A program made the translations under genes and the position numbers. A DNA stretch of 11,295 nt from Caldivirga sp. UBA161. GTDB taxonomy: Archaea; Thermoproteota; Thermoprotei; Thermoproteales; Thermocladiaceae. The notes beneath the pieces were generated by a model. The model made no database searches. It had not been told where the DNA came from and saw only the letters and a program-made list of their open reading frames with translations. Positions 1-6,190 of the stretch are shown here, piece after piece; position 1 is the first letter of the stretch; each line of letters starts with the position of its first letter. The DNA lies in the NCBI RefSeq assembly GCF_002506515.1, contig NZ_DAXS01000003.1, positions 16,989 to 28,283 of the forward strand, written 5' to 3'.

Positions 1-347
1 TCCCTAACTATTACTAAGTCAACCCCATCTCTAAGAGCCTTAACACCCGGGTATACTTTAGCAGGCCTAATATTGGCGTATAGGTCAAGGCCCCTCCTTA
101 ACTTAACCACAACCTCACCTGCACTCTCCCCTACAGGCCCCTTCAATATGGCGTCCGACGACTCAATAATGCTCCAGTACTTGTTTGGTAAAGCCTCACC
201 ATACTTGCTTAAAGCGGAGTCACCTGCCTCAACATCATGTAACTCAATTGATAACCCATACTTAGCCGCGGCCGCCTTAAGGACCCTTAAGGCTGAGTCA
301 ACAACCTCAGGGCCTATTCCATCCCCCCTTATTACGGCTATCCTCAT
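1..347 (-). CDS. leuB: 3-isopropylmalate dehydrogenase, N-terminal part (cut by window edge)
   Basis: This is the first 115 codons of a beta-decarboxylating dehydrogenase; the rest lies beyond the left edge. The protein starts MRIAVIRGDGIGPEV, the nucleotide-binding-side start of the isopropylmalate/isocitrate dehydrogenase family. It goes on to LKGPVGES, then the substrate helix region KLRRGLDLYANIRPAK, and then VDLVIVR. The Arg-rich YANIRPAK block resembles archaeal LeuB rather than isocitrate dehydrogenase, which usually has a different helix here. LeuB oxidises and decarboxylates 3-isopropylmalate to 2-oxoisocaproate with NAD+ in the cytoplasm. The ATG at 345-347 overlaps the TGA stop of the upstream synthase gene in an ATGA arrangement, so the two genes are co-transcribed and probably translationally coupled. 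Homoisocitrate or tartrate/malate dehydrogenase activity cannot be excluded from the N-terminus alone, but the leucine gene neighbours favour LeuB. Confidence 0.88.
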   Translation of the reverse strand, partial: MRIAVIRGDGIGPEVVDSALRVLKAAAAKYGLSIELHDVEAGDSALSKYGEALPNKYWSIIESSDAILKGPVGESAGEVVVKLRRGLDLYANIRPAKVYPGVKALRDGVDLVIVR

Positions 348-1507
348 GCTGATCCACCGTTAACCTCCATTAGTACTATTCTTTTAAAGTCCTCCCACGT
401 TAAGCTACTCCCTGAGTCACCTAACTCCTTTATACGTTGGAGTATCCTCATGACTAATTCATTATTGGGTTCAATACCCATCATTTTCAATGCATACTCC
501 ACTGAGTGCCTACCACTATGCTTACCTAGGACTATTCTACGGCTCATACCAACTATCGATGGGTCAATAGGTTCATAAGTCTGGGGATTACTTAAGATAC
601 CGTGCACGTGTATTCCTGATTCATGGGAGAATGCGTTGGCACCAACTATAGCCTTATTGGGTGGTATAGGTATTTTGAAGAACCTTGATACTGCATCTGA
701 AACCTCCTTAATCCTATTAAACCTAATCCTAGTATTGTAACCTAGTAGGAACTTAACGGCTGATGCTATTTCCTCCAAGGCCGCATTACCCGCCCTCTCA
801 CCAACACCATTTATTGTACCATGAGCCTGATCAGCACCAGCCTCTATTGCGGCGACACTGTTGGCTACAGCCATTCCGAAGTCATCATGGCAGTGGACAC
901 TAAGTAGGTAATTACCCCTCACCCTACTTTTAATTAACCTAACCAGGTTCATAATCCTACTAGGCCACATGACGCCAACCGTATCGGCTATATCAAGCCT
1001 ATCAGCCCCAGCATCCACCACGCTTTGAAACACATTGACCAGGAAGTCTATGTCACTCCTAGTGGCGTCCTCGGCGCTGAACTCCACTGTTAGGCCATGG
1101 CTCTTAGCATACTCCACCGCAGCCACTGCGGCCTCAATCACTTGGCTTCTACTCATCCTTAACTTATACTTCATGTGGATGTCTGATGTGGCTATGAATA
1201 AGTGCACAGCCTTCACATCAGCGTCAATCACCCTATCAATATCAGCCTTATTGGACCTTGATAAGGCAATAACCTCAGACTCAGTAACCTCCTTACTAAT
1301 CATTTTAACAGACTTAAACTCACCCTCACTTACAGATGGATAACCGGCCTCTATTGAATCAACCCCAAGGTCCTCAAGCTTCATCGCTATTATTAACTTC
1401 TCCTCAGGCCTTAACGCAACCCCCGGTGTTTGCTCACCATCCCTTAGGGTGGTGTCTAGGAACCTCACGTACCTAACCCCCGCCTCCTTAACGGGGGTTT
1501 GAATCAC
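344..1507 (-). CDS. leuA: 2-isopropylmalate synthase family enzyme lacking the C-terminal regulatory domain
   Basis: This 387-residue protein condenses an oxo acid with acetyl-CoA, probably 2-oxoisovalerate giving 2-isopropylmalate. Signature 1, FLDTTLRDGEQTPG, is at residues 16-29 and contains the catalytic R22-D23 pair. FIATSDIHMKYKL (104-116) and FSAEDATRSD (143-152) follow. The metal-binding HCHDDFG is at 205-211, and GTINGVGERAGNA at 230-242 is closer to LeuA than to homocitrate synthase. NAFSHESGIH (291-300) and GKHSGRHS (328-335) belong to the linker subdomains. The chain ends there, whereas typical LeuA has about 500 residues with a leucine-binding domain. Citramalate synthase or an AksA/homocitrate-type enzyme are alternatives, but neighbouring leuB and leuC favour LeuA. 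The start is a GTG at 1507. A second in-frame GTG at 1468 would give MRFLDTTLRDGEQ, close to many family starts, and has an AAGGAGG about 14 nt before it, so the start is uncertain. Confidence 0.82.
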   Translation of the reverse strand: MIQTPVKEAGVRYVRFLDTTLRDGEQTPGVALRPEEKLIIAMKLEDLGVDSIEAGYPSVSEGEFKSVKMISKEVTESEVIALSRSNKADIDRVIDADVKAVHLFIATSDIHMKYKLRMSRSQVIEAAVAAVEYAKSHGLTVEFSAEDATRSDIDFLVNVFQSVVDAGADRLDIADTVGVMWPSRIMNLVRLIKSRVRGNYLLSVHCHDDFGMAVANSVAAIEAGADQAHGTINGVGERAGNAALEEIASAVKFLLGYNTRIRFNRIKEVSDAVSRFFKIPIPPNKAIVGANAFSHESGIHVHGILSNPQTYEPIDPSIVGMSRRIVLGKHSGRHSVEYALKMMGIEPNNELVMRILQRIKELGDSGSSLTWEDFKRIVLMEVNGGSA

Positions 1508-1551
1508 TTCTTGAGCAATCTAGACCACCCTAAACCCCCCTCAGCATTGAG

Positions 1552-1559
1552 TATATAAG
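1552..1559 (-). promoter_or_regulatory. Probable TATA box of the leuA-leuB operon
   Basis: On the minus strand the sequence reads CTTATATA. Transcription would start about 26 nt downstream, near 1529, leaving a leader of about 20 nt before GTG 1507. A second AT-rich element, CTTAAAAC, lies just upstream (1558-1565) and could serve instead. Inferred from pattern and spacing only. Confidence 0.45.
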
Positions 1560-1580
1560 TTTTAAGCCCTAGCCAATTAA

Positions 1581-1590
1581 TAAATAGATA
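1581..1590. repeat. Direct repeat TAAATAGATA, copy 1
   Basis: The ten-base word TAAATAGATA occurs here and again at 1650-1659, 69 bp apart, both inside the leuA/ilvB divergent control region. It could be a paired regulator site or coincidence in AT-rich sequence. Confidence 0.3.
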
Positions 1591-1649
1591 ATAGTTCATT
1601 CCAATAGAGTCTCCTTGCCTCAACCAAAGGGCTAGTAATTGGAACGCGG

Positions 1650-1659
1650 TAAATAGATA
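1650..1659. repeat. Direct repeat TAAATAGATA, copy 2
   Basis: This is the second exact copy of the ten-base word at 1581-1590. It ends about 15 bp before the proposed ilvB TATA element, a position where a bound protein could affect basal factor access. Confidence 0.3.
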
Positions 1660-1673
1660 GTTTAAGGGTAATG

Positions 1674-1681
1674 CTTAAATA
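1674..1681 (+). promoter_or_regulatory. Probable TATA box of the ilvB-ilvN-ilvC operon
   Basis: CTTAAATA on the plus strand fits the crenarchaeal TATA consensus. A start about 26 nt downstream (near 1704) would give an unusually long 5' leader of 90-130 nt before ilvB, containing the GC hairpin and the short upstream frame. Inferred from sequence only. Confidence 0.45.
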
Positions 1682-1739
1682 GGGAAGCTTGGAGACAGTA
1701 GTTTAATGAGGTGTTTTATTCTTTACGTACGATAGGGAG

Positions 1740-1755
1740 GGGCCTTGGAGGGCCC
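1740..1755 (+). other. Small GC hairpin in the ilvB leader
   Basis: GGGCC at 1740-1744 pairs with GGCCC at 1751-1755 around the six-base loop TTGGAG. It lies in the predicted transcribed leader, about 40 nt before ATG 1795 and 79 nt before GTG 1834. It is not followed by a T tract, so it does not look like a terminator. A role in leader folding is possible but unproven. Confidence 0.35.
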
Positions 1756-1819
1756 AATGTGAAAACAAGTTAAGTGGGGAATACAATCAAATGAATGAAT
1801 CAAAACCAAGTGAATCAAA

Positions 1820-1829
1820 GGGGGGTGAT
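1820..1829 (+). promoter_or_regulatory. Strong Shine-Dalgarno that argues for ilvB starting at GTG 1834
   Basis: GGGGGGTGAT contains GGGGTGAT, a near-perfect complement to the usual archaeal 16S 3' end (GGAGGTGAT). It sits 4 nt before the in-frame GTG at 1834. The upstream in-frame ATG at 1795 has only a weak GTGGGG some 15 nt before it. Confidence 0.55.
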
Positions 1830-1833
1830 TACG

Positions 1834-3549
1834 GTGGTTAGGGCTGTTGACGCATTGGCTGATGAAATAGTTAAAATGAATATTAAGGAAGTATTCGGTA
1901 TACCAGGCGGCCAAATAATGCCTCTGTTCGATGCATTCTACGGTAAGGATGCTAAAATATTCCTATTTAGGCATGAGCAGGGAGCCATTCATGCTGCTGA
2001 TGCCTACGGTAGGGTCACTAAAAGGCCTGGGGTCGTCATGGTGACCTCAGGCCCAGGGGCAACTAACCTAGCCACTGGCTTAGCTAATGCAATGATGGAT
2101 TCATCACCCCTAGTGGCCTTAACTGGTCAAGTACCAACCTCAGTGTTTGGTAGGGATGCGTTCCAGGAAACTGATATAGTTGGCTTATCAATGCCCATAG
2201 TTAAGCACACCTTCATGGTTAAGAAGCCTGAAGACCTTATACCAGCCTTTAAGGCAGCCTACAGGATAGCAACCGACGGTAGGCCTGGCCCAGTTCTAGT
2301 TGATATACCTAGGGATGTTCAATTATCTGAGGTTAAGGGGAATGGTTCAGGAGGCATTAACGTTAACTATAAGGGTGTTCCAGAACCAGACATAGGCCTA
2401 GTGGCCTATGCAGTTAAACTACTTATGGAGGCTAAGAGGCCAGTCATGCTTGTTGGTGGTGGTGTTTGCTGGAGCAACTCCACTGAGGAGGCTTTAGCCA
2501 TTGCTGAAGCCCTTTGGATGCCCATAGTAACCACCCTACCTGGTAAGAATTGTATACCTAATAATCACCCATTATTCATGGGTCCAGCTGGAATGCATGG
2601 TAGGGTTGAGGCTGATGCAGCCCTAATAAACTCAGACCTTGTACTTGCAGTTGGGACAAGGTTCAGCGATAGGACTGTGGGTGATTTCAAGGAGTTTCAG
2701 AGAGGTAGGAGGATTATTCACATTGATATTGATAAGAGTGAGATAGGTAAGAATGTTAAGCCTAGCGTAGGCATAATAGGTGATGCCAAAGCCACGTTAA
2801 GAATGATGCTTGAGTTAATTCCTAAGGCGGCTGTTAAGAATGAAGCCTTCGTTAACTGGCTTAAGTCAATTAAGGAAGCTTATGAGAAGTTCAGGGAGCA
2901 GGATGACATGCCTGGCTTCGCGCCATGGAAGGTACTTAAAGTGGTTAGGGAGGTTACACCACCATACGCCATAACTGCAACAAGCGTGGGCAGCCACCAA
3001 ATGTGGAGTGAACTACATTGGGACGTCTACGTCCCTGGAACATTCATAACCAGCGCTGGCCTGGGGACGATGGGGTTTGGTTTACCAGCAGCCCTAGGCG
3101 CTAAGGTGGCTAAGCCTAATGTACCTGTTATTGATATTGATGGTGATGGCTCATTCCAAATGACCATGCAGAACCTGGCCCTAGTTAGGGAGTATAACCT
3201 ACCCATAATCGTGGTGATCTTCGATAACTCAACACTAATGCTGGTTAGGCATTGGCAAATGCTACTATACAGTAGGAGGATAATTGGGGTTGATTTCCAA
3301 GCTAACCCAGACTTCATTAAGATAGCTGAGGCTTATGGGATAGATGGTGTTAGGCCAAGTAACTACGATGAGTTGAGGAGTAGTGTGTCTAGGGCTATTA
3401 GGAATAATGAACCACTGGTGGTTGATGTTACAATAGACAGGGAGAGAGACTTGGTGCTACCTTGGGTTCAGCCAGGTAAGTGGCTTGCTGAAGTAACCCT
3501 GCCTGATGGGTTTAAGGTTAATTTAAGGTATGGTGATGGGAATGAATAA
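1834..3549 (+). CDS. ilvB: Acetolactate (acetohydroxyacid) synthase catalytic subunit
   Basis: ThDP-dependent enzyme joining two pyruvates to 2-acetolactate, or pyruvate and 2-oxobutyrate, the first common step to valine, leucine and isoleucine. From GTG 1834 it has 571 residues; residue numbers below count from the upstream ATG 1795. The N-terminal PYR domain has FGIPGGQIMPLFDAF and RHEQGA with the catalytic glutamate E61. A central domain carries GMHGR and TRFSDRTVG, typical of acetolactate synthases. The C-terminal PP domain has GSHQMW, TSAGLGTMGFGLPAA, the ThDP motif GDGSF (450-454) with N478, and VRHWQ with the active-site-region tryptophan W487. The usual LGMVRQWQ reads LMLVRHWQ, a mild deviation. 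The start at 1834 gives about 20 residues before FGIPGG, as usual in the family, and has a strong ribosome site; ATG 1795 is the longer alternative. The gene overlaps its small-subunit gene. Confidence 0.93.
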   Translation: MVRAVDALADEIVKMNIKEVFGIPGGQIMPLFDAFYGKDAKIFLFRHEQGAIHAADAYGRVTKRPGVVMVTSGPGATNLATGLANAMMDSSPLVALTGQVPTSVFGRDAFQETDIVGLSMPIVKHTFMVKKPEDLIPAFKAAYRIATDGRPGPVLVDIPRDVQLSEVKGNGSGGINVNYKGVPEPDIGLVAYAVKLLMEAKRPVMLVGGGVCWSNSTEEALAIAEALWMPIVTTLPGKNCIPNNHPLFMGPAGMHGRVEADAALINSDLVLAVGTRFSDRTVGDFKEFQRGRRIIHIDIDKSEIGKNVKPSVGIIGDAKATLRMMLELIPKAAVKNEAFVNWLKSIKEAYEKFREQDDMPGFAPWKVLKVVREVTPPYAITATSVGSHQMWSELHWDVYVPGTFITSAGLGTMGFGLPAALGAKVAKPNVPVIDIDGDGSFQMTMQNLALVREYNLPIIVVIFDNSTLMLVRHWQMLLYSRRIIGVDFQANPDFIKIAEAYGIDGVRPSNYDELRSSVSRAIRNNEPLVVDVTIDRERDLVLPWVQPGKWLAEVTLPDGFKVNLRYGDGNE

Positions 3550-3829
3550 TTACAAGATAAGTATAACTCTACTGAATGATGGAAGCGTGGATCCATTAGT
3601 TAGGGCGCTTAATGTTATTAGGAGGGGTAAGGTGAATGTTAAGTCAATTATAATGTCCTCCAATCAGAACCACGTTAATGTTGAAGTATACGTTGAGGGC
3701 ATTGAGGATGAGGTTAACTGGGTTTGCAATAAATTGAATAAACTGTATGATATAGTTAACGTAAGCTATACAACAAGTATAAGTATACCTAAGGTGCAGT
3801 CCCTACAGGTAGGTGAGAGGAATGGCTAA
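3542..3829 (+). CDS. ilvN: Acetolactate synthase small subunit, IlvM-like single ACT domain
   Basis: A 95-residue protein whose length and pattern fit one ACT domain. After MNNYKISITLLND comes a helix, VDPLVRALNVIRRGKVNVKS, then a strand VNVEVYVEG, and the family-typical end NKLNKLYDIVNV, which matches the QLNKLVDV end of IlvN/IlvM. It lacks the C-terminal domain of long IlvN proteins and the NEPG loop that forms the effector site, so it most resembles enterobacterial IlvM. The expected role is to bind and activate IlvB. ATG 3542 is chosen because GGTGAT lies 4 nt before it; ATGs at 3530 and 3536 are in frame. It overlaps ilvB by 8 nt and ilvC by 8 nt. Assignment rests on operon position plus motif pattern, and valine binding is doubtful. 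Confidence 0.8.
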   Translation: MNNYKISITLLNDGSVDPLVRALNVIRRGKVNVKSIIMSSNQNHVNVEVYVEGIEDEVNWVCNKLNKLYDIVNVSYTTSISIPKVQSLQVGERNG

Positions 3830-4808
3830 GATATATAGGGAAACGGACGCAGACCTATCTGAATTAAAGGGTAATGTAGTGGCCGTGTTAGGCTACGGTA
3901 TACAGGGAAGGTCATGGGCACTAAACATGAGGGACAGTGGGTTAAGGGTTATTATTGGGGTAAGGCCAGGTAAGAGCCGTGACCTGGCTAAGGAGGAGGG
4001 GTTTGAGACCTATGATGTGGCTGAGGCAACTAAAATGGCTGATGCCATAGCCGTACTACTCCCAGACATGGTTCAGCCAAAGGTTTGGGCCAGTGAAATA
4101 GGGCCTAATCTAAAACCCAGTGCATTAGTAATATTCGCCCACGGCTTTAACATACGCTACAACCTAATTAAACCACCCAGTAACATTGATGTAACCCTAG
4201 TGGCCCCTAAGGCACCTGGTAAGGCTGTTAGGGACGAGTATTTAAGGGGGTGGGGTGTACCAGCGCTTGTTGCAGTTCAACAAGATTACACGGGTAAGGC
4301 CTTGAGGAGGGCCTTGGCTGTGGCTAAGGCTAACGGCTTCACTAGGGTTGGCGTAATTGAAACAACCTTCGCAGAGGAAACTGAAACTGACTTGATTGGT
4401 GAGCAGACAGTGCTTGTGGGTGGTTTAATGGAGTTGATTAAGAAGGGGTTTGAAACAATGATTGAGCTCGGCTACCAACCTGAGGTAGCCTACTTTGAGG
4501 TGCTTAATGAGGCTAAGTTAATAATGGATTTAATATGGGAGAGGGGCATTTACGGGATGCTTAACGGCGTCAGTGAAACAGCCAGGTACGGGGGATTAAC
4601 GGTAGGCCCCTATGTCCTTGATAACTCCGTTAAGGAGAGGATGAGGAAGGCCGCTGAGAGGGTTAGGAATGGTGAATTCGCCAGGGAGTGGTTAAATGAG
4701 TATGAGGGGGGCATGAGGAACCTCAGTAGAATGCTTAATGATGTTAAGAACCATAGGATTGAGGTTGTGGGGGAGGAGTTGAGGAGGTTAATGAGGAGTG
4801 GTAGGTAA
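3822..4808 (+). CDS. ilvC: Ketol-acid reductoisomerase, class I
   Basis: A 328-residue enzyme that isomerises and reduces 2-acetolactate to 2,3-dihydroxyisovalerate with NAD(P)H and Mg2+. The N-terminal Rossmann domain has GYGIQGRSWALNMRDSG at 24-40 and a short cofactor loop GVRPGKS (46-52). H107 in FAHGFN and K130 in PKAPG are catalytic. The knotted all-helical C-terminal domain supplies the metal ligands D190 and E194 (ETDLIGEQ) and E226 and E230 (FEVLNE), with S251 in VSETARYG. These numbers match the class I numbering I recall, which supports ATG 3822 over GTG 3813. AGGTGA lies about 6 nt before this ATG. The usual LHE motif reads LNE. R48 and S52 in the loop suggest NADPH, but dual cofactor use is possible. 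The gene overlaps the small-subunit gene by 8 nt. Confidence 0.95.
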   Translation: MAKIYRETDADLSELKGNVVAVLGYGIQGRSWALNMRDSGLRVIIGVRPGKSRDLAKEEGFETYDVAEATKMADAIAVLLPDMVQPKVWASEIGPNLKPSALVIFAHGFNIRYNLIKPPSNIDVTLVAPKAPGKAVRDEYLRGWGVPALVAVQQDYTGKALRRALAVAKANGFTRVGVIETTFAEETETDLIGEQTVLVGGLMELIKKGFETMIELGYQPEVAYFEVLNEAKLIMDLIWERGIYGMLNGVSETARYGGLTVGPYVLDNSVKERMRKAAERVRNGEFAREWLNEYEGGMRNLSRMLNDVKNHRIEVVGEELRRLMRSGR

Positions 4809-4827
4809 TATTACTTCATTTATATTA

Positions 4828-4874
4828 GTAAAACATGAAATATTTAATGTTAGTTTTACAAATATTAACATTAA
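4828..4874. repeat. Interleaved inverted repeats before leuC
   Basis: Two perfect inverted repeats interlock. GTAAAAC (4828-4834) pairs with GTTTTAC (4853-4859), and TTAATGTTA (4844-4852) pairs with TAACATTAA (4866-4874). Each stem uses the loop of the other, so in RNA they would be mutually exclusive or a pseudoknot; in DNA they would make adjacent palindromic operator halves. It follows the ilvC stop and precedes leuC by 64 nt, so terminator, operator and 3' UTR structure are all possible. AT-rich sequence raises the chance background. Confidence 0.45.
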
Positions 4875-4897
4875 GTTAAGTAAGCTTCTTGGTAAAA

Positions 4898-4905
4898 TTA
4901 ATAAA
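4898..4905 (+). promoter_or_regulatory. Possible TATA box of leuC
   Basis: TTAATAAA lies about 34 bp before ATG 4939. A start near 4928 would leave a leader of about 10 nt that just includes the GTGAT (4929-4933) ribosome-site candidate. leuC could instead be read through from ilvC. Confidence 0.35.
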
Positions 4906-4938
4906 CCCACAATTAAGAACCCATACCAGTGATTAATA

Positions 4939-6186
4939 ATGGGCCTCACATTAACCGAGAAGATACTAAGTAGGGCCGCGGGGAAACAAGTTTCCCCAGG
5001 CGACGTAACTGAGGTAGCCGTTGACTTGGCGGCATTCCATGACTTAACTGGGCACCATGTGGTGGAGGTTATGGAGAATATTGGTGTTGTTAAGGTTTGG
5101 GACCTTGATAAGTTCGTGATGGCCTTCGACCACCTGGCACCACCCCCCAATGAGAGGGCCGCTGAAATTCAGGTTAATTTAAGGAAGTTCGCTAAATCCA
5201 TTAACGTAAGGAACTTCCATGATGTTGGAGACGGCATCCTACATCAATTACTCCTGGAGAAGTATGCAATACCTGGTCAAGTGGTCATGGCTGCTGACAG
5301 CCATACAACAACCGTTGGCGCGGTGGGTGCATTTGCACAGGGAATGGGGGCTAGTGATATGGCTGCAATACTCATAACAGGTAAGACTTGGTTAATGATT
5401 CCTGAACCATTCCTAATAAGGCTCATTAATGAGCCAGCCCTTGGCGTTTACGGTAAGGACGTGGCGCTCCATATCCTCTCAGTGTTTAAGGCTGAGGGCT
5501 TGAATGGTAAATCAGTTGAGTTCCAGGTTGAGAGGCCTAAGGCATTCCCAATGGATTATAGGGCCACTGTATCAAACATGGGTGTTGAGTTTGGCGCTGA
5601 TGCGGCAATATTTACCCCAGATGAGGAAACCATAAACTACCTAAGTAAGAGTAGGGGGATTAACGTTAAGCCAATTAACCCAGACCCAGGTGCCAAATAT
5701 ATTGATGAATACACCATTGAGTTAAATAAGCTTGAGCCACTTGTAGCTGCACCGCATAGTGTTGATAACGTTAAGACTATTAGTGAGGTGGAGGGTACTG
5801 AGGTTGATTACGTCTTCATAGGTTCATGCACCAATGGCAGGTTAAGCGACCTTGAGGCTGCAGCCAAGATACTTAAGAATGGTAAGGTTAAGGCCAGGTG
5901 CGTGGCCATACCAGCATCAAGGGACTTATTCATGAAGGCCCTTAACGCCGGTTACGTGGAGGTGCTAACTAAGGCGGGCTGCGTGGTTACGTATGGCACA
6001 TGTGGGCCATGCCTAGGAGGCCACTTCGGAGTAATTGGGCCCGGGGAGACTGCAGTATCAACGGGTAGTAGGAACTTTAAGGGTAGGATGGGTTCACCTG
6101 AGGGTAAGGTTTACCTAGCCAATGCCGCCACCGCAGCAGCCACGGCACTTGAAGGTAGGTTAACTGATCCAAGGAAGTACCTTTAA
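4939..6186 (+). CDS. leuC: 3-isopropylmalate dehydratase, large subunit
   Basis: A 415-residue aconitase-superfamily protein, the usual length for the archaeal LeuC/HacA type. With its small subunit it interconverts 2- and 3-isopropylmalate. The [4Fe-4S] ligands are visible: C297 in GSCTNGR and C355 and C358 in GTCGPCLGGH. The AADSHTTTVGAVGAF block (118-132), DHLAPP (64-69) and SNMGVEFGA (212-220) also fit. ATG 4939 is preceded by GTGAT six nt upstream. It lies 130 bp after ilvC and is convergent with rpo3 with only 4 nt between the stops. No leuD small subunit is adjacent, which is unusual since leuC and leuD are commonly neighbours, so the partner must be elsewhere. Homoaconitase is an alternative because substrate choice depends largely on the small subunit; the leuA, leuB and ilv genes nearby favour leucine synthesis. 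Confidence 0.92.
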   Translation: MGLTLTEKILSRAAGKQVSPGDVTEVAVDLAAFHDLTGHHVVEVMENIGVVKVWDLDKFVMAFDHLAPPPNERAAEIQVNLRKFAKSINVRNFHDVGDGILHQLLLEKYAIPGQVVMAADSHTTTVGAVGAFAQGMGASDMAAILITGKTWLMIPEPFLIRLINEPALGVYGKDVALHILSVFKAEGLNGKSVEFQVERPKAFPMDYRATVSNMGVEFGADAAIFTPDEETINYLSKSRGINVKPINPDPGAKYIDEYTIELNKLEPLVAAPHSVDNVKTISEVEGTEVDYVFIGSCTNGRLSDLEAAAKILKNGKVKARCVAIPASRDLFMKALNAGYVEVLTKAGCVVTYGTCGPCLGGHFGVIGPGETAVSTGSRNFKGRMGSPEGKVYLANAATAAATALEGRLTDPRKYL

Positions 6187-6190
6187 TACA

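Larger units (their letters stand above)
1508..1833. other. Divergent control region between leuAB and ilvB
   Basis: This is a 326-bp spacer without a convincing gene. From left to right it holds a minus-strand TATA element for leuA, two copies of TAAATAGATA, a plus-strand TATA element for the ilvB operon, a small GC hairpin at 1740-1755, and a 16-codon open frame starting at 1791 that ends just inside the proposed ilvB start. The extent depends on taking GTG 1834 as the ilvB start. If ATG 1795 is used, the spacer is 287 bp. Confidence 0.6.

Noticed and set aside
73..363. Plus-strand open frame of 96 codons at the left edge
   Set aside because: It is antisense to the clear leuB start and the end of leuA, and its product has low-information Ser/Pro/Thr-rich sequence.
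1035..1343. Plus-strand open frame of 102 codons
   Set aside because: It lies entirely antisense to the conserved TIM-barrel coding region of the leuA-like gene.
1561..1645. Inverted repeat between CCCTAGCCAATT and GGGCTAGTAATTGG
   Set aside because: On pairing base by base the arms do not form a continuous stem. They only share short words.
1791..1841. Leader peptide acting as a branched-chain attenuator
   Set aside because: The 16-codon frame has no Val, Leu or Ile codons and there is no terminator-like stem with a T tract before ilvB.
1723..1914. Minus-strand frame in the ilvB leader
   Set aside because: It overlaps the ilvB start on the opposite strand, has odd His/Asn/Ile-rich composition and no ribosome site I could see.
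4788..5150. Minus-strand frame of 120 codons across the leuC start
   Set aside because: It is antisense to leuC and covers the repeat region. The composition is not protein-like and leuC motifs are definite.
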